A stretch of 64,000 nucleotides of DNA from Hemerocallis citrina (GCA_017893485.1 CM030366.1:184433947-184497946); one strand, 5' to 3'; shown: positions 34,244 to 46,893, counted from the stretch's first letter. Translations and numbers: made by a program. The notes: a model not told the origin generated them from the sequence alone.

Positions 34244-35576
34244 TAAGAACTGCACCCGCATTCTGCAAGCAGTGAAGAAGATGACCTTTGGCCACATACC
34301 GCGATTTCGTGCTTAATTTGGGAGGATCTTGATTGGCTTTGAGTTGTAAGCTTTTATATAGACGAAGCAAGAAGGAAAAATGTTACCAGCTCCATTATTG
34401 TTAAAAGTTTTCAATGATAGATATTGGGGTTTTTTTTCCTTAAACAAACCTAAACCATCACCAAAGAATTGATCAAAAAGAACGATACAAGTTGTTGGAT
34501 GTTCACATAATGAGCAGGTAAATAATGATTATAATGTGCATGTAATGATTTGTTCTAATAACCATGCATCTGTCTTATCAGCAGGAATTTATAAGTTGAA
34601 CTTAACTTTATTGTCAATTCTCAATCTGAGTTGACAGGGTTGACAGTTTAAATTCAAAATGATACTCCTAAAACAATACGCAAGCATAGACCTTAGCAAA
34701 TTTCTGAAATGTAATCAAAACAGGATCTTCAATGCTGCTTTATCTTAAATTGAACAAAGTGCGGCATCATTTGCCATGAATCAAGATAACATGTAAAAAG
34801 ATGGCCATATTGCATAATAGGTGACATCAATCTTCATGTCAAAACATCAACATGAACACAATTCACCACAAATTCAATATATCAACGGTTTTTATCCTTT
34901 TTCTACTCAATTGTGGCCTTAAGTAAACTGGATACTTTGAATTGAAGACAAAAGAGAGAACGCTAAACAGAAACGCAATGAACTGAGCATAGATCGGTTG
35001 ACAATATGAGTCAACTTTCGAAAAACTTGTTCCCCAATACTTTCAAAACAAATCAAAATCTGATTAACAGTTTGCTCCATAACCACTAACAATCCACTAA
35101 CATTTCACTAACAATTCACTAATAATTCATAATCAATTCATGCCAGGTAACAATTCATAGCAATTATGTAAGACAATTCAACAAACAATAACAATTCATT
35201 ATATCCACTAACAAATCATACCATTTAACGAGGGAAAGGAGACATACCTTCAATAACTTCAGGTGACGGCGAAAATAATCTCGATTTCGAAGCTAGAGAT
35301 CGGATTGAAGATGGGTGGTCGTAGTTGGGCTGATTTCAACGAAATTGTCAAAAACTAGGGTTTGGGGATTTCTAATTTTGAATGGGGATGGAGAGAGGAT
35401 GATGAAGTGAGGTTGATAATTGGATTTGAGTGAGATTCTAGATAGTAAAAAGAGAGTAATGAGATTTTAAAGGCTTGACGGGATGAGTTTCCTAAGTTGA
35501 GAAGGGGCGCAGTTGGGAGATGAGATAATGTGGAGTGAAGAGGAGATGAGGGGTTAATAACTGGATCCTATGAACG
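34244..35576. other. MULE right interior, no gene recognised
   Basis: AT-rich with repeated AACAATTCACTAAC phrases (35090-35220). Toward the right end it resembles a mirrored untranslated leader (AAACCCTAGTTTTTGAC on minus near 35355). No supported open frame. Confidence 0.4.
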
Positions 35577-35649
35577 ATTGAATTAGGAATGCAGTTGCGA
35601 ACTGCGAGCTTAGTGCAATCAAGAACGCAGTTGCCAACTGCGGTCTAAG
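35577..35649 (-). repeat. Right inverted terminal segment of the MULE
   Basis: Reverse complement of the left segment, with two intact palindromes (GCAGTTGCGAACTGC and CGCAGTTGCCAACTGCG). It is followed by AGTATATGCCACAATAAAA, which parallels AATATATGCCACCATAATC outside the left copy. Confidence 0.85.
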
Positions 35650-35660
35650 TATATGCCACA

Positions 35661-36240
35661 ATAAAAAAAACTCCTCCCTCCCCTCCTTCCTCCTCCAATT
35701 GAAATCAAACTTAAACCCTCACATCCAATTCCAACCCCACCTCCACCAAAGAAGCCATTTTCCTCTTTCACTGAAACCCAAACCCAAACACCCACTTGCC
35801 TCCTCCAATCTCTCAAACTCTAACATCAAAAATTCTCCAAAATGCTCCACCACCACCTATCCCCACCTCTATCACCCTCACCCTCACCCTCACCAACCCC
35901 ACCACCAACACCACCCTCTCGTCCCTCCCCTCCCCTCCTCGTGCCCAAATCCCCCCCCCCCCCTCCAAATGTCCTCCCTCACCTCCAAACTCTTCGAGCT
36001 CTTCCCCCAACCATTCCCTTGGTCTTCCTCTTCCAACACTCCACCTCCTCTTTCTGCCCGACATTGACGCTGCCAGCCGGCCCCACTCGACCTCCCTCTC
36101 CCACTCGATGGGTAAGAATCTTTGAACAGAACCCGAACCCGAAATCGGATTTGGTTCTCACAGGTACGAGTCCAAGTCCGGTCCAATATCTAGAGCCGTG
36201 GAGGACCGGGTCCGGATAGTGAAGGACCCAATGTGACCTG
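35661..36240. other. C-rich, low-complexity stretch beside the MULE
   Basis: CT- and CA-rich on plus (CCACCACC, CCCTCACCC, a C run at 35949-35962). Several overlapping frames are open at once on both strands, and all give Pro/Ser/His-rich peptides. One plus frame (35699-36067) could be a first exon, as GATGGGTAAGAATC at 36107 resembles a donor, but no domain or continuation is visible. Confidence 0.4.
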
Positions 36241-36838
36241 ACCTGATACCAATGCTAGAGGGGGTAGGCCTTTTTACTTAATATATAGTATAAAGTAGAA
36301 AACCCCCCCTTTTTCAACCTTTTTTTAACCCATATAATGATATTATTCAATTTTCATATAACTTAAACTTGAATAAAAAATTTAAGTTAAAAAGAAAATT
36401 CAATTAAAATTCAGTTAACTTGCTATTCGTAGTTCTTCGCAAATACAATATATAAACTTAGTTACAACTTACTATCAGTGATAGCATTCTCCTATATTCA
36501 ACTTACTTAAATTTTCATTATGAACAAAAATGACAAAAAGAATTAAAAGAATATTCCTCAAACTAATAGTTATTGTAGTCATACATATATATTACTCGTT
36601 AATAGGTTCCAGAAAAAGTAATCTAAGAAAATACTTATACCACAAGTTAGAAGCCGTCAAAATTAGCATCATAGTGCGAGCAAGTCCTGCACGTCTGCCC
36701 AGGAGTTTAAGAAAAATGTTATGCATACCACTTTTTGTTTAATATTTAGTACTACTTAACTTTTCTGGACTCAAAGAAAATTGAACCTATGCTTGCATTA
36801 ATTGCTAGTAAGCACCGCATGTAGAGTCTAGGGATATA
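36241..36838. other. AT-rich spacer, nothing recognised
   Basis: No gene or repeat that I can support. Confidence 0.4.
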
Positions 36839-36841
36839 TAA

Positions 36842-37853
36842 GAGCACTTGTAGTCGTTCCTCAAATTTTTAAAATTTAAAAACTTTCACAAAAAAACATT
36901 GAAGTTTTCTATATTTTCAAATTTTGAAATTTGGGAAACAGTAAACTTCTATTTCTGAAAGAAGATAAACAAATTTTCCAAATATAGAAAACAAAAGATG
37001 ATCTTGGGTCCGTCGCAAAATTTAATAGTGATTGGAATCGGACGCAAGATGCAAAGATTATTTCCCATCTGAAAGGTTTTTTTTCCAAATGTGAATAAAA
37101 TATTTTATAGAATTAGGTCTATACAAATTATTATTCGTACATATTAAAAATTAAATGATATTTAGTTAAGTTTTAAGAATTAATTAAGCTAAAATTAAGA
37201 TTTAAATAACATTTAACGAAAGATTAAATTAAGGTTTAAGAAGAAAAAAAAAGTCTTCTGTCCGTGATTTCTTTTTAAGAAAAAATTGAATTATCGGACG
37301 TAAGATCATATTGAGTTCGTGGTTTTTTTATGTATCGGACACAAGATCATCTTGCGTCCATGTAATTTTTTTTAAAAATAAAAATAAAAAATTGTATTGG
37401 ACGCAAAACCATCTTGGGTCCGTACAATTTTTATTAAAAAAAAAAAAATGTATCTAACGTAAGATCATCTTGCGTCCGTGCAAATTTTAAATTTAAAAAA
37501 AAAATTGTATCGGACTCAAGATCACCGTGCAATTTTTTTTCTTTTTCCATACTTTAAACGACTAGAGCACAGTCATAATTCCTATTTCTAAAAACCAAAT
37601 ATGAATCCTATTTCTAAAAACCAAATATGAAAATTTTGAGTCTCATCAACGACTACAGAGGCTTCTCATTGCCACTTTGTATTTGTTTTTGTTTCTTATT
37701 TTATGCATTGAAGACAAGGTTTTAGATTTGTCAATTTATTGATGCTTGACTATTTAGATCGATTTATTATGTAATATGCTCTACTTTGTTTCGTTAATTT
37801 TTTATTAATGAAGTGTCATGCTCTTAATATATAAAAAACGACTACGGATGCTC
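36842..37853. mobile_element. Harbinger-like non-autonomous DNA element, 1012 bp
   Basis: The ends GAGCACTTGTAGTCGTT and AACGACTACGGATGCTC are inverted (14 of 17 positions match). They are flanked by TAA on both sides (36839-36841 and 37854-37856), the 3 bp duplication typical of PIF/Harbinger elements. No transposase frame. The internal CGACTA motifs near 37559 and 37650 look like further copies of the end signal. Mobilised in trans, if at all. Confidence 0.75.
37000..37560. repeat. Hairpin repeats CGGACGCAAGAT..ATCTTGCGTCCG
   Basis: Five or more imperfect units with 55-75 bp spacing, each an inverted pair around GATCATCTTG, separated by A- or T-rich runs (37225-37540). They fill the middle of the Harbinger-like element and resemble, in style, the GACGGA hairpins at 14258-14555. 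Confidence 0.8.
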
Positions 37854-37856
37854 TAA

Positions 37857-38289
37857 GTAGTACCAATATAGCAGATAAAAAGTACTACAATTAGCACTAC
37901 TCGTTAAGTTAAAACTCATAATCAATAAAACATATAACTCATTAGAATGCTCCAAGACGTCAACGAAATAGAAAGGTGTAAAACTGCATTAAAATACAGT
38001 TGAATATGTTAGATAAAAATCCTTGTCTAAACTAGTCATAAAATGATGTTGTAACAAAACAAGTAAATACAGAACTATAACCGGTGAAAAGAACACAAAC
38101 TTCTATTTCACAAATTATACTACATAATAAAGCCATTGTCAATTATGATGGTTGTATGCATGAATCAATATTTCTACACATGATATTTGAACTTATCTTC
38201 TACTCATTAACAGAGAGGCAAAGCTCATTACATAAACAATTAAGAAAATTAACAATTGAGTTTTCTCAGTTGCCTGATGAGACCGGATA
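37857..38289. other. 3' flank of the TraB-family gene
   Basis: AT-rich. On the minus strand this is downstream of the TraB stop codon and should hold its 3' untranslated region and poly(A) site. No other gene seen. Confidence 0.45.
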
Positions 38290-40402
38290 CTATAGAGTAA
38301 CCTTCAGCTGTTCATAAAGAGCCCACAGAATAAACCCTATGATAGTATCCCGAACTAAACCCTTTAAAAGCAAATTAACCCAACTGTTTGAACCATCCCA
38401 AGAAGTTCTACCAGCTACATCACGAAATCGCAAGTCCCCCTGATCGGATATTAATGCATAAATCACCCCGTTCATGTGCCCTTTACCAATAACTCCAACA
38501 ACCGTCTTACAATTGTTTACGGCTTTGCTCCTCTTCAAAGACCATGCAAGATACTGAAAATACAAATTTAATCTTAGTGTTTTCTTAATCACCCCAAATA
38601 ACTTCCCCTTTTGATATAACCCACAACAAAACCTTGACTTAGAGGTTATACCCCCTAAAATGGATCAGCGGTAAGGGTATGTGGTCATTGTTGGTGTATT
38701 TGATATACCAAGTAAAATTTACAGGGTTTATAAAAAAATGCAAAGGATTTGAGTGTTAATATCAAAGAAGAAACTTTTTTCGGGTGATTAAGAAACATTT
38801 TTCTGATAAATCAATAAGGAATTTATTCAACAGTATATAGTGCAGTTGACTAGAAATAGGTACCACATCACGTTCATGTATGAGAGGCTGCAGTAGAGAA
38901 GGGTAGGAAATGCTTAGTTGTCTATATAGCTGGACTGGACTGCCATCCATATTTACATCCTACAGCACAACAAAATAAAATTGTTCCAGTCACAAGGCAA
39001 AAGACGATAAGCATGAAACTTAGAAAAGATAAATGCTTCTTTCATCAGAAAATATATGCAGGCAAAATCACAGATTCATAGTAAAACAGGTTTTAGATCA
39101 TCACACACAAAAACAAATAATTTTTTAAGAAAAAACTGAGTAACTTTCTTGCATGTCTCAGCATTGTAGAAAAACACTCTTGGAATTTTACTTCAATTAT
39201 AGAACTATATAATCTATAAGTTTAAGAATATTCTAAATGGATGTGATCGATCAAATTTACCTCCAACTGGAAAAAGATAAACTAAACTTTCATAAACCAA
39301 CAAAGAAACATGGGCACTAATGTAAATGTAAATTACAGTAATCAGTATAAATCATTTCTCCATAAGAGATCTTTCCTCCTTGATTTTCTCCTCCCAAGGA
39401 GAGAGATTCCATATCTTTTATATCCATGAAATGAAGCCACCAATATTTTTCTCTATTATGTTTTTTATTTATCTTAATATTTAATAATTTAACCAATATT
39501 ATATGTATGAATGCAAACATTTCCAACTCAAATTACAAGTATATTCCAAGAGTTGTCTTGCAGTCTACAACAAAAACTCTTGCATATCCTTAGAAATGAA
39601 ATCTGGTAAGAAAAAGGAAAAGGTATGGTAAGGAAAAGGAAAAGTAAACTTTGAGTAAGAAACAACCTTTGAACTACTCTCAGGAAGTTTTGGTGATGAA
39701 CTCATACCACGAAAAAGTGCGCCAAGTAAATTCAACTTCTCGTTCCATTTGAGAGACTTCCAAGCCCTTTGGAGCTGAAGGAACAGTACACAGTTAGTTG
39801 CTTTCTTGTAAATAAGAAAAAGCTATAACATGCTGTCCATATGGTTTCAAAAAAATACATACAGTAATTTCAATTGGACGGTCTCCTAAAACAATTTGTG
39901 CTCCGATCTCCTCAGAAGCTTTTCGAGCAGCACGGAACTACACTTGTTAGATTAAAATAACAATTTTATTATAGCATAATCAAAAGCAAACAATTTTAAA
40001 AGATTATGGTTTGTTCAAGATATAATTCACCTCATCTCCAAAAGGACGGTTTGTTCCAACAGAGATCTTTGAAGAGAAAACTGCAAGGAGCAACCTTAAA
40101 GCAAGAGCACTTTGCCCTCCTGTTATTCATATTACGAAAATGTTAATGTTGTCTTTAGTTTAGCCAAGTAAAATTTATACTCATAATAAAGATGAAGTCT
40201 TTACTAAGAGAAGAGTGTAAGTATAGCTTGGTGAAACTTTATCTTACATCAGCTAAATTAGTTTCACCGAAAATTCACCAACTTACCCAAGTTTATGCTC
40301 CGATTTATAGCTCCCAAAAATTTTGTGCCACTAAGGGAGAACATACTTGATCTTAATTGTGGGGCATCATCATCTTCGTTGGATGTATACATTATTCCAG
40401 CT
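38290..40402 (-). CDS. TraB-family protein gene, six 3' exons, 5' exons not found
   Basis: Exons on minus: 40402-40287, 40119-40031, 39937-39863, 39774-39667, 38959-38867 and 38553-38290 (stop TAG). All introns are GT..AG. The exons total 745 nt and stay in phase, giving 247 codons after one leading base. Key phrases: AGIMYTSNEDDDAPQLRSSMFSLSGTKFLGAINRS, GGQSALALRLLLA, RPFGDEFRAARKASEEIGAQIVLGDRPIEITLQRAWKSL, SYPSLLQPLIHERD, YLAWSLKRSKAVN, VVGVIGKGHMNGVIYAL, and a hydrophobic C-terminus (DTIIGFILWALYEQL). This matches plant TraB domain proteins such as the one I recall as At1g05270. Some TraB relatives act at organelle membranes, but the biochemical role is unsettled. Roughly the N-terminal third, with the GTAH-like motif, is missing. 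It should lie to the right, beyond a long intron, or has been lost. Confidence 0.88.
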
Positions 40403-41737
40403 CTGAAATTGATAACTGCATATATACAAGTTAGTAACGAAAACTTATTTGTTTACATTATAACACATTAATAAATATGAGAGGAAATTGTAAAAGATAC
40501 GCAAACAGGACAGATCGGTTACCCAACTATTAGCAGATGTACAACAACAACTAATGCTGAAATTGTAAATTTTAAACGTCATCACTTCCATAATATGCAA
40601 AAATATACAAATAATAATCAGTAAAAAAATTTTATTAGGACAGCAATGCAAAACAACCATCTCCTAGCTACTAGAACATAACTTGTAAAAGAGTCATTAT
40701 GAAACATGGCGCTGATAGGTACCATGTTCAGGCAAAATCATAGAACAAGCATGTACATGCAGGTTAATATACAAATCACTAACCAATCATTCAAATACGC
40801 TCATACTCTAATGAAAGAAATTAAGGATTGGCCAGCTAATTACTTCATGGTTATTAACAACAGATTATGAACTGGAGGGTGGCTAGGTGACAAAGTATAA
40901 GAAAAAATCTGGCCATTACTTTGAAAGTGAAGCTGAAGTAATATCCTGGGGAAAAAACATTGAGATATTAAAAATGATATCTAAAATTTAAAATACGAAT
41001 ATTCGATAATACCAGAAGACCATAGGCATCATCTACACACCATGTTGATGTAAGCTCATCATCAGGGCAATGATAAGAATTCGTAAATATTGTTTTGACT
41101 TTGCTTTTTCTTTTTTCGATGTAGTTGATAAGGGAAATATTAGTCTTTTATGTGCCCTGACAACTAGATCTTCAGTAAATAATGCTACATCTATGATAAT
41201 TATATATACAATTTGGAATTACTAGATGTCTCTTTGTTCATGGCGATATTTGTGATGCCAATTAATTACATTGTCTGTCTCGTGCATGAAGTCGATCATG
41301 AAAATTATATAAAAACTACAGTGGCCTTGTGATTGACAATTACTCTGTTCACAATCTAGAGGGAGGTGGTAACCGTAGTATACTATCTGGCAAATTGTTC
41401 ATTATTCAACTTATAAATTCTGTTACTGTGAACAGATTAATCAGCTACGAATTTGGCCTTTTTTTGGCTAATATTTTACATTGTCCCATGAGTACAAAGA
41501 AAAGTTTCATATCAGAATGACCTTCCAATTTAAGTCTCAAGTATCTAATTGTTCCTCATAATCATGCTACCATATTTGGAATTTAAATAAAATCATAGAT
41601 CTCTCATGCATATGCTTGGGCTACTTCAGGCAGCTCAGATCTCTTACTACTTAAACCCCTACCCCTCAACTCCCAACATATTAAAAACTAGTACGATTTT
41701 TTTCTCATTTTTTTCCAAAAAAACCCTAGTAAGGTTT
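40403..41737. other. AT-rich sequence upstream of the TraB exons
   Basis: If the TraB gene is complete, this is intron sequence (an acceptor CAG is at 40405-40403). I could not recognise the missing N-terminal exons or any other gene. Confidence 0.4.
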
Positions 41738-42028
41738 TGTTGGAATATGTGATAAGATATTTTAAATTTAGTTAATATTTCGTATGTGGTTATATAAGAT
41801 TTATATGTTGGTTCATATATATTATCCATATTTGGGATGATAGAGGACTTTCTATATGCCCAAGTTTTGTAGCTTATTTATAGGTCTCTATGTTTTTTAT
41901 TATGTATCTTTGAATATCAAGAAGTTCAATAATATTTTATTGTTCAACAAGTTTCTTCTTGCAAAGCTGCATTCGTTGACCTTTTCTAACCACTCAAGTA
42001 CGAAACCATTTATATTTCTCATCTAACA
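41738..42028 (+). repeat. Possible Copia-type LTR or fragment
   Basis: Begins TGTTGGAATATGTGATAAG, a typical Copia LTR start, includes a TATTTATAGGTCTC promoter-like region at 41877-41890, and could end at ATCTAACA (42021-42028). The neighbouring bases do not form a target duplication and no primer-binding site follows, so it is tentative. Confidence 0.35.
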
Positions 42029-43739
42029 ACTTGGCTGCTGATGCTCTAATCTATTTCCTCACGTAAACTTTTTTATTTCCTTTCTTACCATTGCTTGTCA
42101 CGCTCTCCTTCCAGCATGCTCTGCCCTTTCTTCGTGAGGATGAGTCTCTTTCTCAAGCTTCTTTCTCATCTGAGTTTAAAGACTGAATTAGTTGAACATT
42201 TCTTAGTAGGGTCACATTCTTCCTGTGGGAGAGGAAGAGACAAAAACTATTTTCCATATCATCTTTTAACCTGTCATCTCACAGAGTTCAAGCCCTGTGC
42301 AATATCCGGTGCCACTCTGCCACCTCTTCTGATAAGTAAGAAACCTCGTTTACCGTAGTTCTTACTACAACTCCATCAGTAACAATAACTCCCGTTTTCA
42401 TTTTATTATCATTATTTATTTTTTTATTGATCTCCATTGTAATCTCTTTTGTAATTCAATAACATTTCATTTTGTTTCATTTATTGTATCGAATAATGTC
42501 AATTCTAATATTATTCATGATTTATCCTTGATCTCAGTTTGATTATTTGAATCTTACTTCTTGTATTCCTAATTCAAATTTAATTTCATGAATTTGTCTT
42601 TTATTTTGTTGAGTTTATAATTGCCCTCCTATTTGACCCATTTTGTACCCGAACCCTATAACCACCTCCTATTGGATCTGGACCCACAAACCCACTAACT
42701 CAAAACCACCCTATATCTCCACTAACAGCCAATCTCCAAAAATCCCCCCTAACCTTTATCCCATCGTGTAACCCCCAATTTGATATCCCTAATAATCGGC
42801 CATGCATCCCTCCCCATTAATATGGTCATTATAATACTATTAATATATTATAACCTACCCTAACCCAACTATCAATCACAGCTGCCAAACTTTCCCCTAC
42901 CTACTGTGCAGACCTATCCCACTTCATCCTCTACCTCTCTCCTGTCCATCCGCGAAACCCCTCGCTGCCAGTCGCCCGAACCCATGAACTACCCCGTCGA
43001 GCCACCCTAGCCAATCGTCTTCATCCTCTGCGCTCGTCGCGATCACCGTCACTCATCCTCCTCGTCATTCCATCGCTTTGACTACGCTACCGCAGTCATC
43101 GCTTTGACTACGCTAATCACACTCACAATTAACAAGGAATAACACACAATATCAAGCACAATATGTCATAAATATTCAGAGAATTGAGTGACTTGAAACA
43201 TGTCTTCCGATCTAACAATTAATTAATTATTATGGAATTATATCAAATTGTTTTGGAATTATTCTATAATCACGATGCAAAGAGAAACTGAAGGCTTGAG
43301 CCAGGTGACAATTTCATTGGAACTTGCAAATGAATGAGATTGAACATAAAAGACATCATTAAGAGAGTGAAAGCCCCTACTGATAGACCATGCAAGGGTG
43401 AAGGTGATGTAAAATTGACCCTAAATAGAGAACTTCCAAGTATTTTAAGGATTAAATTTACCAACACGTAATGCAGATTAAGTTAGAAATTATAACTATT
43501 AATTAGTTTGATGGATTTTCAAGATATAAAATAGTTTAGCAAAGCCCAATTAAAAGTTCAATCATATCAATCAACAATAATACTTAATCGTTCTTAGCAT
43601 GTAAGATATTCAATAAAGATTTGTAAACTAATAGGCAAGTAGAACACATACTCTCAATATTTATGGACGACAGATAAATCAAATAATATTATAGAGATGA
43701 TAGATGGTATTACCAATAAATGAGAAGTGGAAAGAATTT
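42029..43739. other. Spacer with C-rich part, no gene recognised
   Basis: 42620-43090 is C-rich (CCCTCC, CCACC, CCTACC phrases) and has the look of an untranslated leader or LTR remnant. The remainder is AT-rich. Short open frames are not supported by any domain. Confidence 0.4.
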
Positions 43740-44210
43740 ACCGGAGTTGCAGATGAGGGTTGGCGGCAGCGAAGAACACGGCAAGGAAAGCTGGCGGCGG
43801 CGAGCAAGAACTTCGGCGGCAGCAAACAACATCGAAGATGTCGACTACAGAGTTATTGCGGGCGGCGACAAGGATGAGCAGCAGGGATGAGGGCGAGGAG
43901 AACAGGGGAGGACAAGGGTGAGAGGTGGAGATGACGAGGGGTATAGAGGCTCGACGGGGTGATCGGGAGGTGGCGGGAGGATGACAAAGTGGTCAGAGTG
44001 GAGTTGCGGTGGAGGTGGTCGCGGTGGTCGCGCAACGGGGGCGGTGGCAGCGGTCGAGATTGTGAGGTGGGTGGTGATGGGTCGTCGGTATGCAGCAACG
44101 GGTGGCGAGGTCGATCGGGGGTTTGGCGACGGTGGAGGCTGCTGGGCGCGGAATCGAAACAGGGGAAAGAGGAGAGCGGCGGGAAAGATGATGAGATTAG
44201 ATTAAGGATT
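43740..44210. other. GC-rich, G-skewed island, no supported gene
   Basis: Like the island at 19691-20760: GGCGGCGAG, GGTGGTCGCG and GAGGTGG phrases, open in three frames at once with low-complexity peptides. It lies directly beside a Copia LTR. It may be an old first exon or leader, read on the minus strand. Confidence 0.4.
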
Positions 44211-44273
44211 ATGGTTAGATTAATAATTTGAGAATTTGGGGGTAGTTTTAGAGTTTATCACAAATCCTAAAAT

Positions 44274-44639
44274 TGTATCTCAATTGTCAAACACAAAAAG
44301 ATGGATGAAGAGCAATAACTCAACACAATAAAAAAATTAATCAAGAATAGCATAACTTCTCATTAATCTCAAGGCCTACATATAGGCTCAAAACAAATCT
44401 TGATACAAATCTCAAGATATTCTAAAATTTCAAAAATATTCTAATGCATAAAAGAAAAGGGTGCAAATCGTAAAACTACTACATATGGCTATAATTGTCA
44501 AACGCAAATATGAGTACTGAAATAAAAATACTAAACTACTGGAACAACCATCCTAGATGATGTCTGCGCTGATAGAAATGCCCGAATCGTCTTTGAACCG
44601 ATGTCCTCATCAAAAGGTTTTGATATTTTTATTCTAACA
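44274..44639 (-). repeat. Copia-type 3' LTR, 366 bp, with polypurine tract
   Basis: Read on minus it starts TGTTAGAATAAAAATATC and ends GAGATACA (TG..CA). Immediately upstream of its start the minus strand reads ATGTGGGGGCA, a polypurine tract as found just before a 3' LTR. It contains GAGCCTATATGTAGGCC near 44393, a usual Copia promoter region. No Copia coding sequence remains to the right in recognisable form, and no target duplication is visible. Confidence 0.6.
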
Positions 44640-44689
44640 TGCCCCCACATGTTGAAGGTCATCAAATTATTGAATTAGAACTAATAGAC

Positions 44690-46870
44690 ACAATCCACAA
44701 CTATGGGAAAACTATTTCAGTAATTGGGATGTATTAGGGGAAACTATTGCAGTAATTGGATGTATGACAGTATGAAGATAAGAGTTTTGAATTAAAATTG
44801 ACAGCCACAATTAGCTAATTGGTCATTGATAAGAGATCCCACTTGGTTCCCTAGTAAGCCCCAAAGGGAAAGTAAAAAAATCAAATTAATTAATTAATCA
44901 ACCACTAAACTTTTAAGCAAATAAAAATAGTTTCCATCAATCAAATTAAAATCAATAGTTGCACCCTACAAATTACATAATGAGTAACTCTAATAACCAA
45001 ATAAACTCTATTTGAAGGTTTCCTCATATAAGGAACTCTCGTTTCTTATTTTGAAAATCCTATTCGGTATCTAGATATATGGTATTAATTGGAAGCTCAG
45101 ATTGCTATATGAAAAGTGTTACTTCGAAAAAGAGCTTCATCAATTTCGAGAAGGGGAATTGTTAATTAGGGGTAAAACCTTGAAAAGACCGGTAAATTCT
45201 TGGTGATTGGTGTTGCTTGTGTAGTGCTTCAGATAATCAAATTTTATGTGCTTACTTCAAACAATAATAAACAAAATGGCTTATTCGCATTCGGAGATTA
45301 GTGACGATTATTGAAGATAAGACGTGTAGGGTTATTTAGCATATCTCCATCTGTCTTAATCTTGTTTGGACTTTAGAACCCTTTTTCGAAGTTGAACCCC
45401 TCCAACTAAAATAGCCTATAAATTATGGTGCTCGGAGGTAATCTATACTTTGGTCCAACCTTCTTTAATTACCTTCTATATCCCTATTTTTCTCTCTCCT
45501 TAGTTCAGCTTGTAACCAAAATTCAAAAACACGTATCAATGATAACTTCACTTCAGATTTTAAGGGAATATAAAAGAAGTAATGTATATATGTATCTATA
45601 TCTTCAATAAAAGAAAGTTCTACTTGTCATAACTGTGGCCAAATTGTACTAAAATGACTTGCCATTCTATTAATTTTACATTTAGTCACCCTATTGTTTC
45701 CAATTTGTATTAATAATTTAATATGGCAAAGATTTCATTTTTCTCATCATCTTCGTACCCTTATCAGCAAAATATAAAAAAGGACAAACTTGCCCCGCCA
45801 TTCAAATTAAAAGTCAGCCAACAAATAATGTTGGCAATTCGTTCAAAATGAAGGGTAAGGGTATCCAAACTATATTTTGTGCTCCTCGCCACCTTGGCCG
45901 CGTAATGATAACTAAATTGAATATTGAATTAAATTAATCAGCTAGTCATTGATATGTTTCATATGAAACCCAATTGGTTCTAAGCCTTGGTAAAAAAATT
46001 TGTTAAATTCAGATTGATTAATCAACCAAAAAAATAACTTTTATGTCATTAAACATAGCTTCCATCAATTCAGTATTAAAAATAGCCACATAATGAAAAC
46101 TAAATTAAGTATTGAATTAAATTAGTCTGGTTATTGATTTGTTTCATATGAATCCCAATTGGTTCTGCAGTACGCCTTAGTAAAGAGATTTGTTAAATTC
46201 AGATTAATTCATTGACCAACAAATAACTTTTGAGTTATTAAATATAGCTTCCATCAATTAATTAGGGAAGTTAACCTTGGAACATGTATATCATAGAATA
46301 AGTGGCTCTAATAGTCATCATAACTATACTTTTGAAGGTTTTCCACGTATTCCAACGTAGCAATTCTTATTCAAATTCTATAGATATGAATTTTATTGAA
46401 AGCACAGACTACGGCATGCATAATGCTTCTTTGTAGAGATTCTTTGTCAATTTCATGAAGGGGAATTTTTAATTAGAGGTAAAATCTTGAATACATTGAT
46501 AAATTCTTCGGCAATATGCACTTTTTCCCCTTTTGTAGCTCTTCAGATAACCAAACTTCTTTCTACGCTTATCAAACGATAATAAACAAACAAGAAAAGA
46601 AGGGCTTTGTTTGGATTTGGAGATTAGTGACGAAAAATTGAAGATAACTATAGGCATCTAGAGTTTTCTAGCGTATCTCTCCTTGTCTTATTTTGTTTGA
46701 ACCCTTTTTGGAAGTTAAACACCTCCCTCTATCATAGAGATAAATTAAGATACTTGTAGGAGAACTCTAGTCCAACCTTATTATAGTTACCTTCTACATC
46801 TCTTCTTTCCCTCGTCTTAATTCCACTTAACCAACGTTCAATACACACAAAAAAGATAAGTTTGTTTTTA
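44690..46870 (+). repeat. Diverged tandem duplication, period about 1.3 kb
   Basis: Sequence from about 44770-45560 is repeated at about 46080-46850. For example GGGGAATTGTTAATTAGGGG (45153) pairs with GGGGAATTTTTAATTAGAGG (46461), and CTTCAGATAATCAAA (45229) with CTTCAGATAACCAAA (46544). A shorter 180-190 bp direct repeat (TTGAATTAAATTA...CAATTGGTTCT, starting about 45915 and 46100) is nested inside. No gene is visible in either copy. Confidence 0.8.
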
Positions 46871-46893
46871 AAAGAATGTTAGAAGTATGAGGC

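Larger units (their letters stand above)
25640..35660 (+). mobile_element. Mutator-like element (MULE) with MURA and plant mobile domain remnants
   Basis: A 73 bp segment at 25859-25931 recurs inverted at 35577-35649, with about 90% identity by eye. Both carry CGCAGTTGGCAACTG-type palindromes and TCTAAnTATATGCCAC nearby. Between them are a MURA-type transposase remnant on plus, a plant mobile domain gene remnant on minus, a palindromic array, and a nested solo LTR (30629-34238). Without the nested LTR the element is about 6.4 kb. The exact outer ends and the 9 bp duplication expected of a MULE were not identified. Confidence 0.75.

Noticed and set aside
35699..36125. Possible first exon of a Pro/Ser-rich protein
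   Set aside because: Three frames and both strands are open in CT-rich sequence, and no following exon or domain was found.
43270..43467. 65-codon minus-strand open frame as a missing TraB exon
   Set aside because: The peptide does not resemble the N-terminal part of TraB proteins and no suitable splice sites were evident.
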